Assembly: GCF_004571075.1 (NCBI RefSeq)
Contig: NZ_SPQP01000014.1
Span: forward strand, 1 to 64,000
Length of the DNA stretch: 64,000 nucleotides
Direction: 5' to 3'
Origin: Blastococcus sp. TF02A-35
Lineage (GTDB): Bacteria > Actinomycetota > Actinomycetes > Mycobacteriales > Geodermatophilaceae
Under the pieces are notes generated by a model. The model saw nothing but the letters and a program-made list of their open reading frames with translations, did no database searches and was not told the origin of the DNA. Below, one piece after another: positions 43,003 to 53,547 of the stretch. Made by a program: the position numbers and the translations under genes. The number at the start of each line of letters is the position of its first letter. Positions within the stretch are counted from its first letter, which is position 1.

Positions 43003-43539
43003 ATGGCCAGCACCGACGAGCAGGGCCGACCCGAGCCGCCGGAGGCCGGGGACGAGGTGGCCACCCTGCTGGGCTTCCTCGACTTCCACCGCGCGACGCT
43101 GGCCTGGAAGACCCGCGGGCTGGGCGCCGAGGGGCTGCGGGCCACGGTCGGCGCCTCGACGCTGACCCTGGGCGGGCTGCTCAAGCACCTGGCCGTCGTC
43201 GAGGACTCCTGGTTCCGGTACCGGCTGCACGGCCGCGGCGAGCGCCCGCGCCAGGGCGGGCCGTGGGACGCCGACCCCGACCACGACTGGAACTCCGCCG
43301 CGGCGGACCCGCCCGAGGACCTGCGGGAGCGGTGGGCGGCGGCGGTGGCCTGCTCACGCGAGCTGGTCGCCGAGGCCCTCGCCGAGGGCGGCCTGGACCG
43401 CCTCGCCGCCGTCCCGGACCGGGACGGCCGGGTGCCGAGCCTCCGCTGGATCGTCGTCCACATGATCGAGGAGTACGCGCGGCACAACGGCCACGCCGAC
43501 CTCATCCGCGAGGCGGTCGACGGCGAGGTCGGCGAGTAG
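43003..43539 (+). CDS. DinB_2/DUF664-family (mycothiol-transferase-like) protein
   Basis: A 178-residue four-helix metal-binding protein with FLDFHRATLAWKTRGL, TLGGLLKHLAVVEDSWF and the C-terminal WIVVHMIEEYARHNGHADLIREA. The His residues at these three places form the metal site of the DinB/YfiT fold. Actinobacterial members transfer mycothiol to electrophiles. Despite the fold name it is unrelated to the polymerase gene dinB. It ends one base before the convergent glpK. Confidence 0.85.
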   Translation: MASTDEQGRPEPPEAGDEVATLLGFLDFHRATLAWKTRGLGAEGLRATVGASTLTLGGLLKHLAVVEDSWFRYRLHGRGERPRQGGPWDADPDHDWNSAAADPPEDLRERWAAAVACSRELVAEALAEGGLDRLAAVPDRDGRVPSLRWIVVHMIEEYARHNGHADLIREAVDGEVGE

Positions 43540-43540
43540 C

Positions 43541-45061
43541 TCAGCTGACGTCGTCGTCCACCCAGTCCAGGCTCTTGGTGACCGCCTTCTGCCAGTTGCG
43601 GTAGTACCGCTCCCGCTCCTCGGGCGCCATCTGCGGCTCCCAGCGCTTGTCCTCGGACCACTTGGCCGTCAGCTCGTCCAGGTCGCTCCAGAAGCCCACG
43701 GCCAGGCCGGCGGCGTAGGCGGCGCCCAGCGCCGTGGTCTCGGCGATCTTCGGCCGGATGACCGGGACGTCGAGCAGGTCGGCCTGGAACTGCATGAGCA
43801 GCTCGTTGCCGACCATCCCGCCGTCCACCCGCAGCTCGGTGAGGTCGACCCCGGAGTCGGCGTTCATCGCGTCGAGGACCTCGCGGGTCTGGAAGGCGGT
43901 CGCCTCGAGCACCGCGCGGGCGAGGTGGCCGCGGTTGACGAAGCGGGTGAGCCCGACGACGGCGCCGCGGGCGTCGGCGCGCCAGTGCGGGGCGAACAGC
44001 CCGGAGAAGGCCGGCACGAAGTAGGCGCCGCCGTTGTCGTCCACCTCGCGGGCCAGGTCCTCGATCTCGGGGGCGCTGGAGATCATCTTCAGGTTGTCCC
44101 GCACCCACTGGACCAGCGAGCCGGTGACGGCGATCGAGCCCTCCAGCGCGTAGACGGGCTTGGCGTCGCCCAGCTGGTAGCAGAGGGTGGTGAGCAGGCC
44201 GTTCTGCGACGGCACGGCCTCCTCGCCGGTGTTGAGCAGCATGAAGTTGCCGGTGCCGTAGGTGTTCTTGGCCATCCCGCGCTCGAAGCAGACCTGGCCG
44301 AAGGTGGCCGCCTGCTGGTCGCCGAGGGAGCCGGAGATGGGCACGCCGGCGAGGAAGCCGGACCTGCGACCCCGCCCGTACTCCTCGGAGTTCGACCGGA
44401 TCTCCGGCAGCATCGCGACGGGGATGCCCATCTCCTCGGCGATGGCCTCGTCCCAGGCGAGCGTCCGGTAGTCCATGAGCATCGTGCGGGAGGCGTTCGA
44501 GACGTCGGTGAGGTGCTGGCCGCCGTCGGGACCGCCGGTCATGTTCCACATGAGCCAGGAGTCGATGGTCCCCATGAGCAGCTCGCCGTTCTCGGCGCGC
44601 TGCCGGGCCCCGTCGACGTGGTCGAGGATCCAGCGGACCTTGGGGCCGGCGAAGTACGTGGCCAGCGGCAGGCCGACCTTGTCCTTGTAGCGGTCCGCGC
44701 CGCCGCCGAGGGCGCCGAGCTCCTCGATGATCTTCCCGGTGCGGGTGTCCTGCCAGACGATCGCGTTGTAGACCGGTTCTCCGGTCCTCCGGTCCCACAC
44801 GACCGTGGTCTCGCGCTGGTTGGTGATGCCGATGGCGACGATGTCGTGCGCGCCGGCGTCGCTGCGGGCGATGGCCTGCCCGACCACCTCGCGGGTGTTG
44901 CGCCAGATCTCCATGGCGTCGTGCTCGACCCAGCCGGCCCGCGGGAAGATCTGCTGGTGCTCCTTCTGGCCGACGGAGACGACGTTCCCGTCGTGGTCGA
45001 AGAGCATGCAGCGGGTGCTGGTCGTGCCCTGGTCGATGGCGGCGACGTACTGGTCTGCCAT
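43541..45061 (-). CDS. glpK: glycerol kinase
   Basis: A 506-residue FGGY-family kinase that converts glycerol to glycerol-3-phosphate. The N-terminus [19 protein letters not shown], the segment [23 protein letters not shown], and the [19 protein letters not shown] region near the C-terminus are diagnostic. The length equals the family. It lies 32 nt downstream of the aquaglyceroporin, forming a glycerol uptake and activation pair. Confidence 0.97.
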   Translation of the reverse strand: MADQYVAAIDQGTTSTRCMLFDHDGNVVSVGQKEHQQIFPRAGWVEHDAMEIWRNTREVVGQAIARSDAGAHDIVAIGITNQRETTVVWDRRTGEPVYNAIVWQDTRTGKIIEELGALGGGADRYKDKVGLPLATYFAGPKVRWILDHVDGARQRAENGELLMGTIDSWLMWNMTGGPDGGQHLTDVSNASRTMLMDYRTLAWDEAIAEEMGIPVAMLPEIRSNSEEYGRGRRSGFLAGVPISGSLGDQQAATFGQVCFERGMAKNTYGTGNFMLLNTGEEAVPSQNGLLTTLCYQLGDAKPVYALEGSIAVTGSLVQWVRDNLKMISSAPEIEDLAREVDDNGGAYFVPAFSGLFAPHWRADARGAVVGLTRFVNRGHLARAVLEATAFQTREVLDAMNADSGVDLTELRVDGGMVGNELLMQFQADLLDVPVIRPKIAETTALGAAYAAGLAVGFWSDLDELTAKWSEDKRWEPQMAPEERERYYRNWQKAVTKSLDWVDDDVS

Positions 45062-45093
45062 GGGGTCTTCTCCTCCGGAGCGGACGGACGGCG

Positions 45094-45834
45094 TCAGATC
45101 GAGACGTGCGAGAACAGGCCGGCGAGGACCGCGCCCACGAGCGGGCCGACGACGGGCACCCAGGCGTAGCCCCAGTTGCTGCTGCCCTTTCCCCTGATGG
45201 GTAGCACGGCATGCGCCACGCGCGGGCCCAGGTCACGCGCGGGGTTGATGGCGTAGCCGGTCGGGCCGCCGAGCGAGACGCCGATGCCGACGACCAGCAG
45301 GGCGACCGCCAGGGGGCCGACCTCGGTGGGTGTGTCACCGAAGCGGAGCACGACGTAGACCAGGACGAACGTGCCGATCACCTCGGTGAGCACGTTGTCC
45401 GGGATGCTGCGGATCGCGGGCGCGGTCGAGAAGGTGCCGAGGGCGGCGCCCGGCTCGTTCTCCGGGTCGTCGTAGTGCCGGCGGTAGGCCGCCCACGCGC
45501 AGACGGCGCCGGCGAAGGCGCCCAGGAGCTGGGCGACGACGTAGACGGCCGTGCTCGCCCAGGTGACGGGCACGCCGGGGGCGTACTCGTCGACGCCGCT
45601 GGCCCAGAGGCCGACGGTGATCGCCGGGTTGATGTGCGCCCCGGAGCTGGCGCCCACGTACACGCCGGCGAAGACGGCCAGCCCCCAGCCGAACGCGATC
45701 GTGAGGATGCCGCCGGCGTTGCCGTAGGTCTTCACCAGGCTCACGTTGGCGACCACGCCCACGCCGAGCAGCATCAGGACGAACGTGCCGGCGAGCTCGC
45801 TGCCGAAGACGGTCCACAGGCCGAGGGGCTCCAC
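45094..45834 (-). CDS. glpF: glycerol uptake facilitator (aquaglyceroporin)
   Basis: A 246-residue MIP-family channel with six membrane helices and the two NPA half-helices, in HINPAI and INPARD; the Asp after the second NPA is typical of glycerol-conducting members. The GTG at 45834 follows GGAGGCACC and gives the usual N-terminus; the longer open frame upstream is rich in Pro/Arg and unlike the family. It is first in the operon with glpK. Confidence 0.92.
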   Translation of the reverse strand: MEPLGLWTVFGSELAGTFVLMLLGVGVVANVSLVKTYGNAGGILTIAFGWGLAVFAGVYVGASSGAHINPAITVGLWASGVDEYAPGVPVTWASTAVYVVAQLLGAFAGAVCAWAAYRRHYDDPENEPGAALGTFSTAPAIRSIPDNVLTEVIGTFVLVYVVLRFGDTPTEVGPLAVALLVVGIGVSLGGPTGYAINPARDLGPRVAHAVLPIRGKGSSNWGYAWVPVVGPLVGAVLAGLFSHVSI

Positions 45835-45958
45835 GCCGGTGCCTCCTCCGCGTCGTGGTGCGGCGTCCGGGACGGCTCCGCGGGGGGGATCCGGGCCTGG
45901 CTGGTCCTGTGACCGTAGCCACACCCCAGGGCCGCGGCAACGGGGTGCCGCCCCGCGC

Positions 45959-47695
45959 TCAGCCCTCCGTGAGCGCCGCGGCCGGCAGCCAGTCGGCGTC
46001 CAGCAGCTCGGCGATCTCCTGGAGGGACGCGGTGTCCGCGCCCGCCGTGGAGCCGCTCACCGCCAGCCGCTCCACCATCACCTTCGCCACCTGCTCCTCG
46101 ACGGTGTCCGCGGCGAACGCCACCCGCCACGGCGAGGTCCTCCCGTCGCGGTGCGTGCGCCCGGTGACCTGCCGCGCCTGGATGCCGGAGAACCGCGGCT
46201 GGTGAAAGAGCCCCACCCTGGGCGTCTCCGAGGCGTGCGAGCCGCCGGGCAGCAGCTCGCCGGCGTGCAGGCTGATCGACGCCGTCACCGTGAACACGCA
46301 GACCGCCGCCTCGCCCCGCTGGAACCGGAGCCGCTCGGCCTCGACGTCGAACCGGTCGCGACCGAAGATCGCCGCCACCGGGATGCCGGCGTCGAGCAGC
46401 GCCTCGCGGATGGGGTCGGCTGCCGTCTCCACGAACTCGACCGAGACGGCGACCTGCCGCTCCGCCTCGACCTGGGCCTTCACCCAGTCGACGGTCGCCT
46501 GCACGCGGATCAGCCCGGCCTTCTGCCGGAACCGCAGCAGCGCCGCCCGGCCGCGGGCGGTCTGTCGGCCGCGGCGGGCCAGCTGCATCTCGGCGCGGAA
46601 CTCCGACCACTCCGCCTCGTAGCGGGCGCGCTCGGCCGGTGTAAGCAGGACCGGCGTGCCGGTCACCGACACCGGGCCCCACGGGGCGGGCCGGTGCAGC
46701 GTGGCGGGCGGGTCGGCGTCGGCCAGCCAGGACTGCAGCCGCGCCAGGTCGGCCCGCCGGGCGTCGGGGTCCTCGGTCCACTGCCAGCCGTAGCGGCCAC
46801 GTTCCACGTGGAACCCGTGCCGGTCCAGCGCCTTGGGCAGGTCCGCCCACTCCTTGATCGGCTCCCCGTGCCGGGCGGCGAGCTCCGGCGCCAGGTAGGG
46901 CAGCTCCAGCGGGGTGTGCGCGGGTGTCGCGGTCGCGGCCAGCACGTACGGGGTGTCCTTCACCCGGGCGGCGCCGGAGACCGCCTTCCAGTGCTTCCAG
47001 CGCTGCGTCGTCGTGTGCCGGACCATGTGCGCCTCGTCGGCGACGACGACGTCGAACCGCAGCGTGGCGACCTTGCCCAGCCGGTCCCAGGTGGTGACGC
47101 ACCAGCGCAGCCCGCCGTCGCCGAACCCGGCGATCGAGCGGGCCCAGTGCGGGATGGTGATCGCGGCCGGCCGGTCGGCGACCACCAGCACGGTGCGGAC
47201 CGGCCGCTGGGCGGCGATCTCGTGCACGGCCAGGATCGCCGTCCCGGTCTTGCCCACGCCGGGGTCGTCGCCCAGCAGGAAGACCCGGCCGCCCGCTGCG
47301 GCGTGCGCGGCCACGACCGCGGCGCCGGCCTCCTGCGGCTCGCGCGGCACCAGGGCCGGCGTGACCGGCAGCGGGCGCGGCGTCTCGTTCAGCTCGTCCT
47401 CGAGGAACCGCTCCAGGCTGTACGCGGGCGGGTCGTAGGGCGCCAGCTCCGGCGGCAGCTCGCGGCCCACCCAGACATGGGCCTGCAGCTCGGGATGCCA
47501 GACGGCGCCGGGCGCCGGGGCGCGGAACGGCACGGCCAGCACCCACACCCGCTCCCCCGGCCCGGCGGTGGGCGGCTCCGGTGCGGCCTTCCTCGTGGCC
47601 GCCTTCCGCGGTGCGGCCTTCCGGGTGCGGCTGCTCGTGGCGGTGGTCCTGGTACTGCGGCTGCTGGTGCTCGTGCTCCGCCGTCGTCCTGGCAT
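45959..47695 (-). CDS. SF2 helicase (DEAH, SNF2-like), orphan
   Basis: A 578-residue ATP-dependent DNA translocase. After a basic Ser/Thr/Arg/Lys tail of about 45 residues come Walker A DDPGVGKTGTA, VVADEAHMVRH (DEAH), LAATATPAHTPL (motif III) and the C-terminal QVTGRTHRDGR (motif VI). The compact size and lack of accessory domains resemble phage and mobile-element helicases. A parS-like 14-mer lies within the coding sequence. Function in this context is unknown. It is divergent from the esterase gene. Confidence 0.8.
   Translation of the reverse strand: MPGRRRSTSTSSRSTRTTATSSRTRKAAPRKAATRKAAPEPPTAGPGERVWVLAVPFRAPAPGAVWHPELQAHVWVGRELPPELAPYDPPAYSLERFLEDELNETPRPLPVTPALVPREPQEAGAAVVAAHAAAGGRVFLLGDDPGVGKTGTAILAVHEIAAQRPVRTVLVVADRPAAITIPHWARSIAGFGDGGLRWCVTTWDRLGKVATLRFDVVVADEAHMVRHTTTQRWKHWKAVSGAARVKDTPYVLAATATPAHTPLELPYLAPELAARHGEPIKEWADLPKALDRHGFHVERGRYGWQWTEDPDARRADLARLQSWLADADPPATLHRPAPWGPVSVTGTPVLLTPAERARYEAEWSEFRAEMQLARRGRQTARGRAALLRFRQKAGLIRVQATVDWVKAQVEAERQVAVSVEFVETAADPIREALLDAGIPVAAIFGRDRFDVEAERLRFQRGEAAVCVFTVTASISLHAGELLPGGSHASETPRVGLFHQPRFSGIQARQVTGRTHRDGRTSPWRVAFAADTVEEQVAKVMVERLAVSGSTAGADTASLQEIAELLDADWLPAAALTEG
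46801..46814. promoter_or_regulatory. parS-like palindrome 3
   Basis: GTTCCACGTGGAAC, identical to the core at 2483, here inside the helicase coding region (encoding Phe-His-Val-Glu on the minus strand). Confidence 0.45.
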
Positions 47696-47766
47696 GCGTC
47701 GGTGCTCCCCCTCGTCCCCGGCACGGTATGCCGCGGCACCGACGGCCCGTCTGGTGGAATCGCCGG

Positions 47767-48618
47767 GTGACCGAGGAGACCGCCGCCGACGAGCGCCTGG
47801 CGGCGCGCACCCTGGGGGAGGCCGGCTCGCGGGTCGTCTTCGTGCACGGCCTGTTCGGCCAGGGCAAGAACTGGACCACGATCGCGAAGGGGCTCTCCGA
47901 CGGGCACCGGGTGACGCTGGTCGACCTGCCCAACCACGGCCACTCCCCCTGGACCGAGCGGGTCGACTACCTCGACATGGCCGGGCTCGTCGCCGCCGAG
48001 CTCGAGTCCTTCGGCGAGCCGGTCACCCTGGTCGGCCACTCGATGGGCGGCAAGGTGGCGATGCAGCTGGCTCTGCGCCGGCCGGAGCTGCTGCGCGCGC
48101 TGGTCGTCGTCGACATCGCCCCGGTCGAGTACCCCCTGCAGGGCGGGCGGACCGAGGACCCCGACGAGGAGGCCTCGCCGTTCGAGGAGTTCATCGCCGC
48201 CATGCGCGCGGTGGACCTGGAGTCGCTGAGGACCCGCGAGGACGCCGACGCCGCGCTGAAGGCCGCCGTCCCCAGCCGCATGGTGCGCAGCTTCCTGCTG
48301 CAGAGCCTGGTGCGCGAGGGGCTGGGGGCCGACGGGCGCTGGCGCTGGCGGCTGAACCTGGAGCTCCTGGCGCGTGACCTGGGCGAGCTGCGGCGCTTCC
48401 CCGACCCGCCGGCGGGCGCCACCTACGACGGGCCGGTGCTGTGGGTCGCCGGGGCGAACTCGCACTACGTGCTGCCCGAGGACCGCGCCCGCATGGACGA
48501 GCTGTTCCCGACCACCCGCCTGGTGCGGATCAAGAACGCCGGGCACTGGGTGCACTCCGAGCAGCCGGAGGTCTTCCTGGAGACGCTGCGCAGGTTCCTC
48601 GCGGCGGTCGAGGAGTGA
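47767..48618 (+). CDS. alpha/beta-hydrolase (YbfF-like esterase)
   Basis: A 283-residue hydrolase: [14 protein letters not shown] (oxyanion), nucleophile elbow GHSMGGK, Asp/His in [12 protein letters not shown] and the final [11 protein letters not shown] with the catalytic His. YbfF-type esterases cleave short acyl esters in the cytosol. The GTG at 47767 is preceded by a 71-nt gap from the divergent helicase. It overlaps the next gene by four bases (GTGA). Confidence 0.85.
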   Translation: MTEETAADERLAARTLGEAGSRVVFVHGLFGQGKNWTTIAKGLSDGHRVTLVDLPNHGHSPWTERVDYLDMAGLVAAELESFGEPVTLVGHSMGGKVAMQLALRRPELLRALVVVDIAPVEYPLQGGRTEDPDEEASPFEEFIAAMRAVDLESLRTREDADAALKAAVPSRMVRSFLLQSLVREGLGADGRWRWRLNLELLARDLGELRRFPDPPAGATYDGPVLWVAGANSHYVLPEDRARMDELFPTTRLVRIKNAGHWVHSEQPEVFLETLRRFLAAVEE

Positions 48619-48950
48619 CCGTCGCCCGGTCGCTGGCGCTCTTCGCGCTCGCGGCGCTGGCCGAGATCGGCGGGGCCTGGCTGGTCTGGCAGGGGGTGCG
48701 CGAGCACCGCGGCTGGGCGTGGATCGGCGCGGGCGTGATCGCGCTCGGGCTGTACGGGTTCGTCGCCACGCTCCAGCCGGACGCGAACTTCGGCCGGATC
48801 CTCGCCGCCTACGGAGGCGTCTTCGTCGCCGGCTCGCTGGCCTGGGGCATGGTCGTGGACGGCTTCCGGCCCGACCGGTGGGACGTCGTGGGCGCGCTGG
48901 TCTGCCTGGTCGGCGTCGCGGTCATCATGTACGCCCCGCGGGGCGCGTGA
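48615..48950 (+). CDS. YnfA/UPF0060 family small membrane protein
   Basis: A 111-residue protein with four hydrophobic helices in the SMR-like YnfA pattern: [28 protein letters not shown], then [20 protein letters not shown] and [20 protein letters not shown]. Possible small-molecule export. GTG 48615 overlaps the esterase stop. Confidence 0.88.
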   Translation: MTVARSLALFALAALAEIGGAWLVWQGVREHRGWAWIGAGVIALGLYGFVATLQPDANFGRILAAYGGVFVAGSLAWGMVVDGFRPDRWDVVGALVCLVGVAVIMYAPRGA

Positions 48951-49022
48951 GCTGCAGGATCCCGCTCCATCTGGGTGGCGCACTGGTTGCGAGACGCATC
49001 AAGTCCTATCGTCCCCAGGGCC

Positions 49023-51792
49023 ATGGAGAACACGGGGGACATCACCCAGCTCGCCGCTGAGCAGCGGGCGCGCGTGCTGATCGACCGCCAGCTGCGTGCC
49101 GCCGGCTGGGAGGTCCAGGACCGGAACAAGGCCAACCTGTCGTTCCCCGGGGTCGCGGTTCGTGAGGCGGTCATGGCGCCGGGCCACGGCCGGGCGGACT
49201 ACCTGCTCTACGTGGACAAGCGCGCTGTCGGTGTCATCGAGGCCAAGCCGGAGGGGACGACGCTGTCCGGCGTCGAGTGGCAGTCCGCGCGGTACGCGAC
49301 CGGGCTGCCGCCGGCCGTGCGTCTCAAGGCGCTCACGCTGGACGACCGGCTGCCGTTCGTGTTCGAGGCGTCCGGCTCGGAGGTGCACCTCACCAACGGT
49401 TACGACCCGGTACCCCGGGCCCGGCGCGTGTTCAGCTTCCCGCGGCCCGAGACGCTGGCCCGCACGATCCGGGAGGCGGAGGCCGATCCCGCTGCAGCCA
49501 CCTGGCGCGCGCGGGTCCGGTCGATGCCGCCGCTCCTCACGGAGGGCTTGCGACCGGCGCAGATCACGGCCATCGAGGGGATCGAGCGGTCGCTGGCCGA
49601 GCAGCGGTACAGCCGGTCGCTGGTCCAGATGGCGACCGGGGCCGGGAAGACCTACACCGCCGTCACCACCTGCTACCGGCTGCTCAAGCACGGCGGCTTC
49701 CGGCGGATCCTCTTCCTGGTCGACCGGAACAACCTCGGCAGCCAGACGCTGGCGGAGTTCCAGAACTACGCCACGCCCGACGACGGCCGGCGGCTGACCG
49801 AGATCTACAACGTCAACGCCCTGACCAGCGCGGGGATGCTGGACTCCTCGTCGATCGTGGTCTCGACGATTCAGCGGGTCTACGCCGCGCTGCAGGGCCG
49901 GACGGTCGAGGACGTCGACGACCCGGGCGTGGACAACTACGTCCCGGACGCGCCGGTCGACGTCTCCTACAACCCGCAGATGCCGCCGGAGGCCTTCGAC
50001 CTGGTCATCGTCGACGAGGCGCACCGGTCGATCTACGGCGTCTGGCGGGGCGTGCTCGAGTACTTCGACGCGCACATCGTGGGGCTCACCGCGACGCCGG
50101 TGAAGCAGACGTTCGGCTTCTTCCAGCAGAACCTGGTCTCGGAGTACACCTACGCCGAGTCCGTGGCGGACAATGTGAACGTCGACTTCGACGTCTACCG
50201 GATCAAGACGCAGATCTCGGACGCCGGCGCGACGATCGAGGCGGGCACCGTCATCCCGAAGGTCGACCGCCGGACGCGTGTGCAGCGGTACGAGTCCTTG
50301 GACGACGACGTCACGTACACCGCGACCCAACTGGACCGGGCGGTGACGGCGAAGAACCAGATCCGGTTGGTGCTCGAGACTTTCCGGGACCGGTTGTTCA
50401 CCGAGATCTTCCCGGGCCGGTCGACCGTGCCGAAGACGCTGATCTTCTGCAAGGACGACAACCACGCCGAAGAGGTCGTGACGGCGGTCCGCGAGGTGTT
50501 CGGCCAGGGGAACGACTTCGCAGCGAAGATCACCTACAACGCCAAGGACCCGAAGGGCGCGCTCAAGGCGTTCCGGACCTCGCCGACCCTCCGTGTGGCG
50601 GTGACCGTGGACATGATCGCGACCGGGACCGACGTCCGGCCGCTGGAGTGCGTGTTCTTCATGCGGGACGTGCGCTCGGCGTCCTACTTCGAGCAGATGA
50701 AAGGGCCGCGGGTCCCGGACCATCGCCCCTACGGACTTCCAGCTGGTGACGCCGGACGCGGAGACCAAGACCCGGTTCGTGCTGGTGGACGCCGTGGGTG
50801 TCACGGAGCACCCGCACGTGGACGCGACGCCGCTGGAGCGGAAGAAGTCGGTCTCGCTCAGCCGGCTGCTGGACAAGGCCGGGATGTACGAGCTGGACGA
50901 GGACGAGACGGCGTCGCTGGCGTCCCGGCTCGCGAAGCTGGAACTCGATCTCACCCCGGCCGAGCGCGCCGAGCTCGACGAGGTGGCCGGTGGGTCGATG
51001 CGGTCGATCGTCCAGGGGCTCGTGCACGCCGTGGACCCCGATGAGCAGGCCACGGCGATCGCTGCTCGACCCGACGACCCGGCGGGGGCGGTGCAGGACC
51101 TGCTCGATGCGGCGCTGGAGCCGCTGGCGTCACGTCCCGAGCTGCGGGAGCGGATCAAGGAGCTGCGCCGCCAGCACGACCAGCTGATCGACGACGTGAC
51201 CCCGGACGTGCTGATCGATGCCGGCGGTGTCGTGGACACCGCGAAGGCGCGATCCGTCGTGACGTCGTGGAAGGCGTACCTGGAGGAGCACCGCAGCGAG
51301 ATCACGGCGCTGGAGCTGCTGTACTCGCAGCCCGGGGACAAGAGCGTGACGTTCACCGAGCTCCGCGAGCTGGCCGACCGGATCAAGCGACCGCCGCACA
51401 ACTGGACGCCGGACCTGATCTGGGCGGCGTACGAGGCGATCGAGGTCGGCAAGGTCACCCACGCCGACCGGCACACGGTGACGGATCTGGTGTCGCTCGT
51501 GAGGTTCACTCTGGGGGCCGACGACCGCCTCGAGCCCTTCGCCACGAAGGTGACCGAGCGGTACCGGGCGTGGCTGACGCAGCAGGAGCAGGCCGGAGCG
51601 GCCTTCACCGAGCGCCAGCGCTGGTGGCTGGACCGGATGGCCGACGTGATCGCCGCGTCGGCCGGCATCACGGAGGACGACCTGGACAACGTGCCCTTCA
51701 CCGAGCACGGCGGAGTCGACGGCCTGATCCGCGACCTCGGCGACAAGGCGGCCGTGTACCTCGCCGACCTCAACCGCGAGCTGACGGCGTGA
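49023..51792 (+). pseudogene. hsdR: type I restriction enzyme R subunit, single-base frameshift
   Basis: Translating ATP-dependent endonuclease subunit. The first frame (49023 to about 50703) holds the nuclease core HGRADYLL...VIEAK, Walker A QMATGAGKTYT, VDEAH and GLTATP, and ends at SYFEQMKG. One extra G in GGG (50703-50705) shifts the frame; if it is removed the sequence continues KGRGSRTIAPTDFQLVTPD into the second frame, which runs to 51792 and has the C-terminal helical domain. The intact protein would be about 922 residues, normal for this family. The ATG at 49023 fits the family N-terminus. Either a real inactivation or a sequencing error; both halves are otherwise intact. Confidence 0.85.
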
Positions 51793-53078
51793 GCGGGGTC
51801 CCCGCGGGCTGGCGGGAGCTCTCGCTATCTCAGATCGCCGAGGGTGGCGTGTTCAGCGACGGTGACTGGGTTGAATCGAAAGATCAAGACGCCGCCGGCA
51901 CCGTCCGGTTGACGCAGCTCGCGGACGTAGGTACCGCCCGCTTCAGGGATCGTTCGGACCGGTGGATGCGTCCGGATCAGGTCGCAGCCGTTCGCGGAAC
52001 GCTGCTGAAGCCTGGTGATGTGCTGATCGCCCGAATGCCAGACCCGATCGGCCGAGCATGCTTGTTCCCTTCCGGTATGCCCTATGAGGCGGTGACGGCA
52101 GTAGACGTTGCGATCCTTCGAATCGCACGTCTGGACATCGACCCCGCATATGTCATGTGGGGTATCAACTCCCCCGGATTCCATGCCCGCGTGGTTGCAC
52201 AGCAGTCAGGTACAACGCGGAAGCGAATCTCGCGGAAGAAGCTCGCGGCGTTGACGTTGCCCGTGCCGCCGTTGCCCGAGCAGCAGCGCATCGTCGAACT
52301 GCTGGAGGACCACCTCTCCCGCCTCGACGCCGCACGGGACTACGTGGCCGCGGTGGGTGCACGTACGGCTGCTCTGGCGGCATCCGCACTGGCGGCGGCA
52401 CTCAGTCGGAGCTCGGCGAGAACGGTGCAGCTCGCGGAGGTCTTGTCTCAGCCAATCGCGAACGGTCGGTCAGTGCCGTCGCACCACGAGGGCTTCCCCG
52501 TGCTCCGTCTGACGGCGCTCAAATCCGGTCGAGTCGACCTCGGACAGAGGAAGTCGGGGGCCTGGACCGCGGAGGAGGCAGCCCCCTTCCTCGTGCGCCA
52601 GGGTGACTTCATGGTGGCTCGCGGAAATGGGAGCATCCGCCTCGTTGGAGGCGGCGGGCTGGTGCCTGCTGTACCCGAGCCTGTTGCGTTTCCAGACACC
52701 ATGATGAGAGTCAGAATCGATGAGACGCTCATGTCCGCGGAGTTCCTCTCTCTTGTGTGGAACTCACCTATCGTTCGCCGACAGATCGAATCTCAAGCAC
52801 GAACGACCGCGGGGATCTATAAGGTCAACCAGAAGCAGCTCGCTGCAATCCAGCTCCCCTTGCCGTCGATCGGCGATCAGCAGTCGATCATCCGATCCGT
52901 GGGCGTCTTGACCGAAGGCGCAGTCCGCCTTGAGGCAGCAGCTTGGACCGCGGCGGCAAGAGAAGCGGCGCTCCGCCGGGCCCTCCTCGCGGCTGCCTTC
53001 TCGGGGCGGCTGACTGGGGCCCGCGCCAACACGGTGCGTGGCGAGGGGCTGGCGGAGCGCCGTGCCGGCCTGGGGTGA
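51789..53078 (+). CDS. hsdS: type I restriction-modification specificity subunit
   Basis: A 429-residue HsdS with two target-recognition domains, each followed by its conserved coiled repeat (LPVPPLPEQQRIVELLEDHLSRLD near residue 165 and LPLPSIGDQQSIIRSVGVLTE near residue 355). It sets the DNA sequence methylated and cut. The GTG at 51789 overlaps the hsdR stop. It is intact even though hsdR is shifted, so methylation can still work with hsdM. Confidence 0.9.
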   Translation: MSGVPAGWRELSLSQIAEGGVFSDGDWVESKDQDAAGTVRLTQLADVGTARFRDRSDRWMRPDQVAAVRGTLLKPGDVLIARMPDPIGRACLFPSGMPYEAVTAVDVAILRIARLDIDPAYVMWGINSPGFHARVVAQQSGTTRKRISRKKLAALTLPVPPLPEQQRIVELLEDHLSRLDAARDYVAAVGARTAALAASALAAALSRSSARTVQLAEVLSQPIANGRSVPSHHEGFPVLRLTALKSGRVDLGQRKSGAWTAEEAAPFLVRQGDFMVARGNGSIRLVGGGGLVPAVPEPVAFPDTMMRVRIDETLMSAEFLSLVWNSPIVRRQIESQARTTAGIYKVNQKQLAAIQLPLPSIGDQQSIIRSVGVLTEGAVRLEAAAWTAAAREAALRRALLAAAFSGRLTGARANTVRGEGLAERRAGLG

Positions 53079-53547
53079 ATTCTCGATTGCGCAGGCTCGC
53101 CATCTGTTGAGTGGCCGGGCCAACGCGCTCGTCATCGGGCCAGTCGTTTGGACAGCAATCAATGGCGCCTGGCGTGGCCGGGTCGAGTGCCTTGTGGCGA
53201 ACATGCCTGGATGCGCTGTCGTGCTCGAGATCCAAATACGGCCTTCGCGACCGAGTGAACCCACTGTCGTCCTCAATCTCAACGGCTCCCTGTGCCGTCG
53301 CGTTGACGTCAACGGTGCCCACCGCGTCGGCCCTCGCTTGAAGAGATGGACGCACGTGCAGGGGCGGGACAGCTCCGACGAGCCCGATCGGCTGATGCCT
53401 GACCCGCCCGAGTGGTTCCCCGACGTGCCGTTTGGCTCGGTGGTCTCACCGGACGCCTACCATCAGGTGTTCGTCGCGGCGGCAAGACTCTTCCAGATCG
53501 AAACCTCCGGCCTGAACTGGGACGATCCACCTGAGGAGGCGCCATGA
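53062..53547 (+). CDS. unknown protein X between hsdS and hsdM
   Basis: A 161-residue soluble protein. The N-terminus ISIAQ-like FSIAQARHLLSGRANALVIG is followed by beta-rich segments and a His-containing WTHVQGRDSSDEPDR stretch. Not recognised. GTG 53062, with GGAG upstream, was preferred to GTG 53038; either overlaps the end of hsdS. It overlaps the next gene by four bases, so the pair is coupled and belongs to the restriction operon. Confidence 0.55.
   Translation: MPAWGEFSIAQARHLLSGRANALVIGPVVWTAINGAWRGRVECLVANMPGCAVVLEIQIRPSRPSEPTVVLNLNGSLCRRVDVNGAHRVGPRLKRWTHVQGRDSSDEPDRLMPDPPEWFPDVPFGSVVSPDAYHQVFVAAARLFQIETSGLNWDDPPEEAP

Noticed and set aside
43003-43539. A further piece of polymerase dinB
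   Set aside because: The name DinB_2 refers to an unrelated metal-binding four-helix fold.
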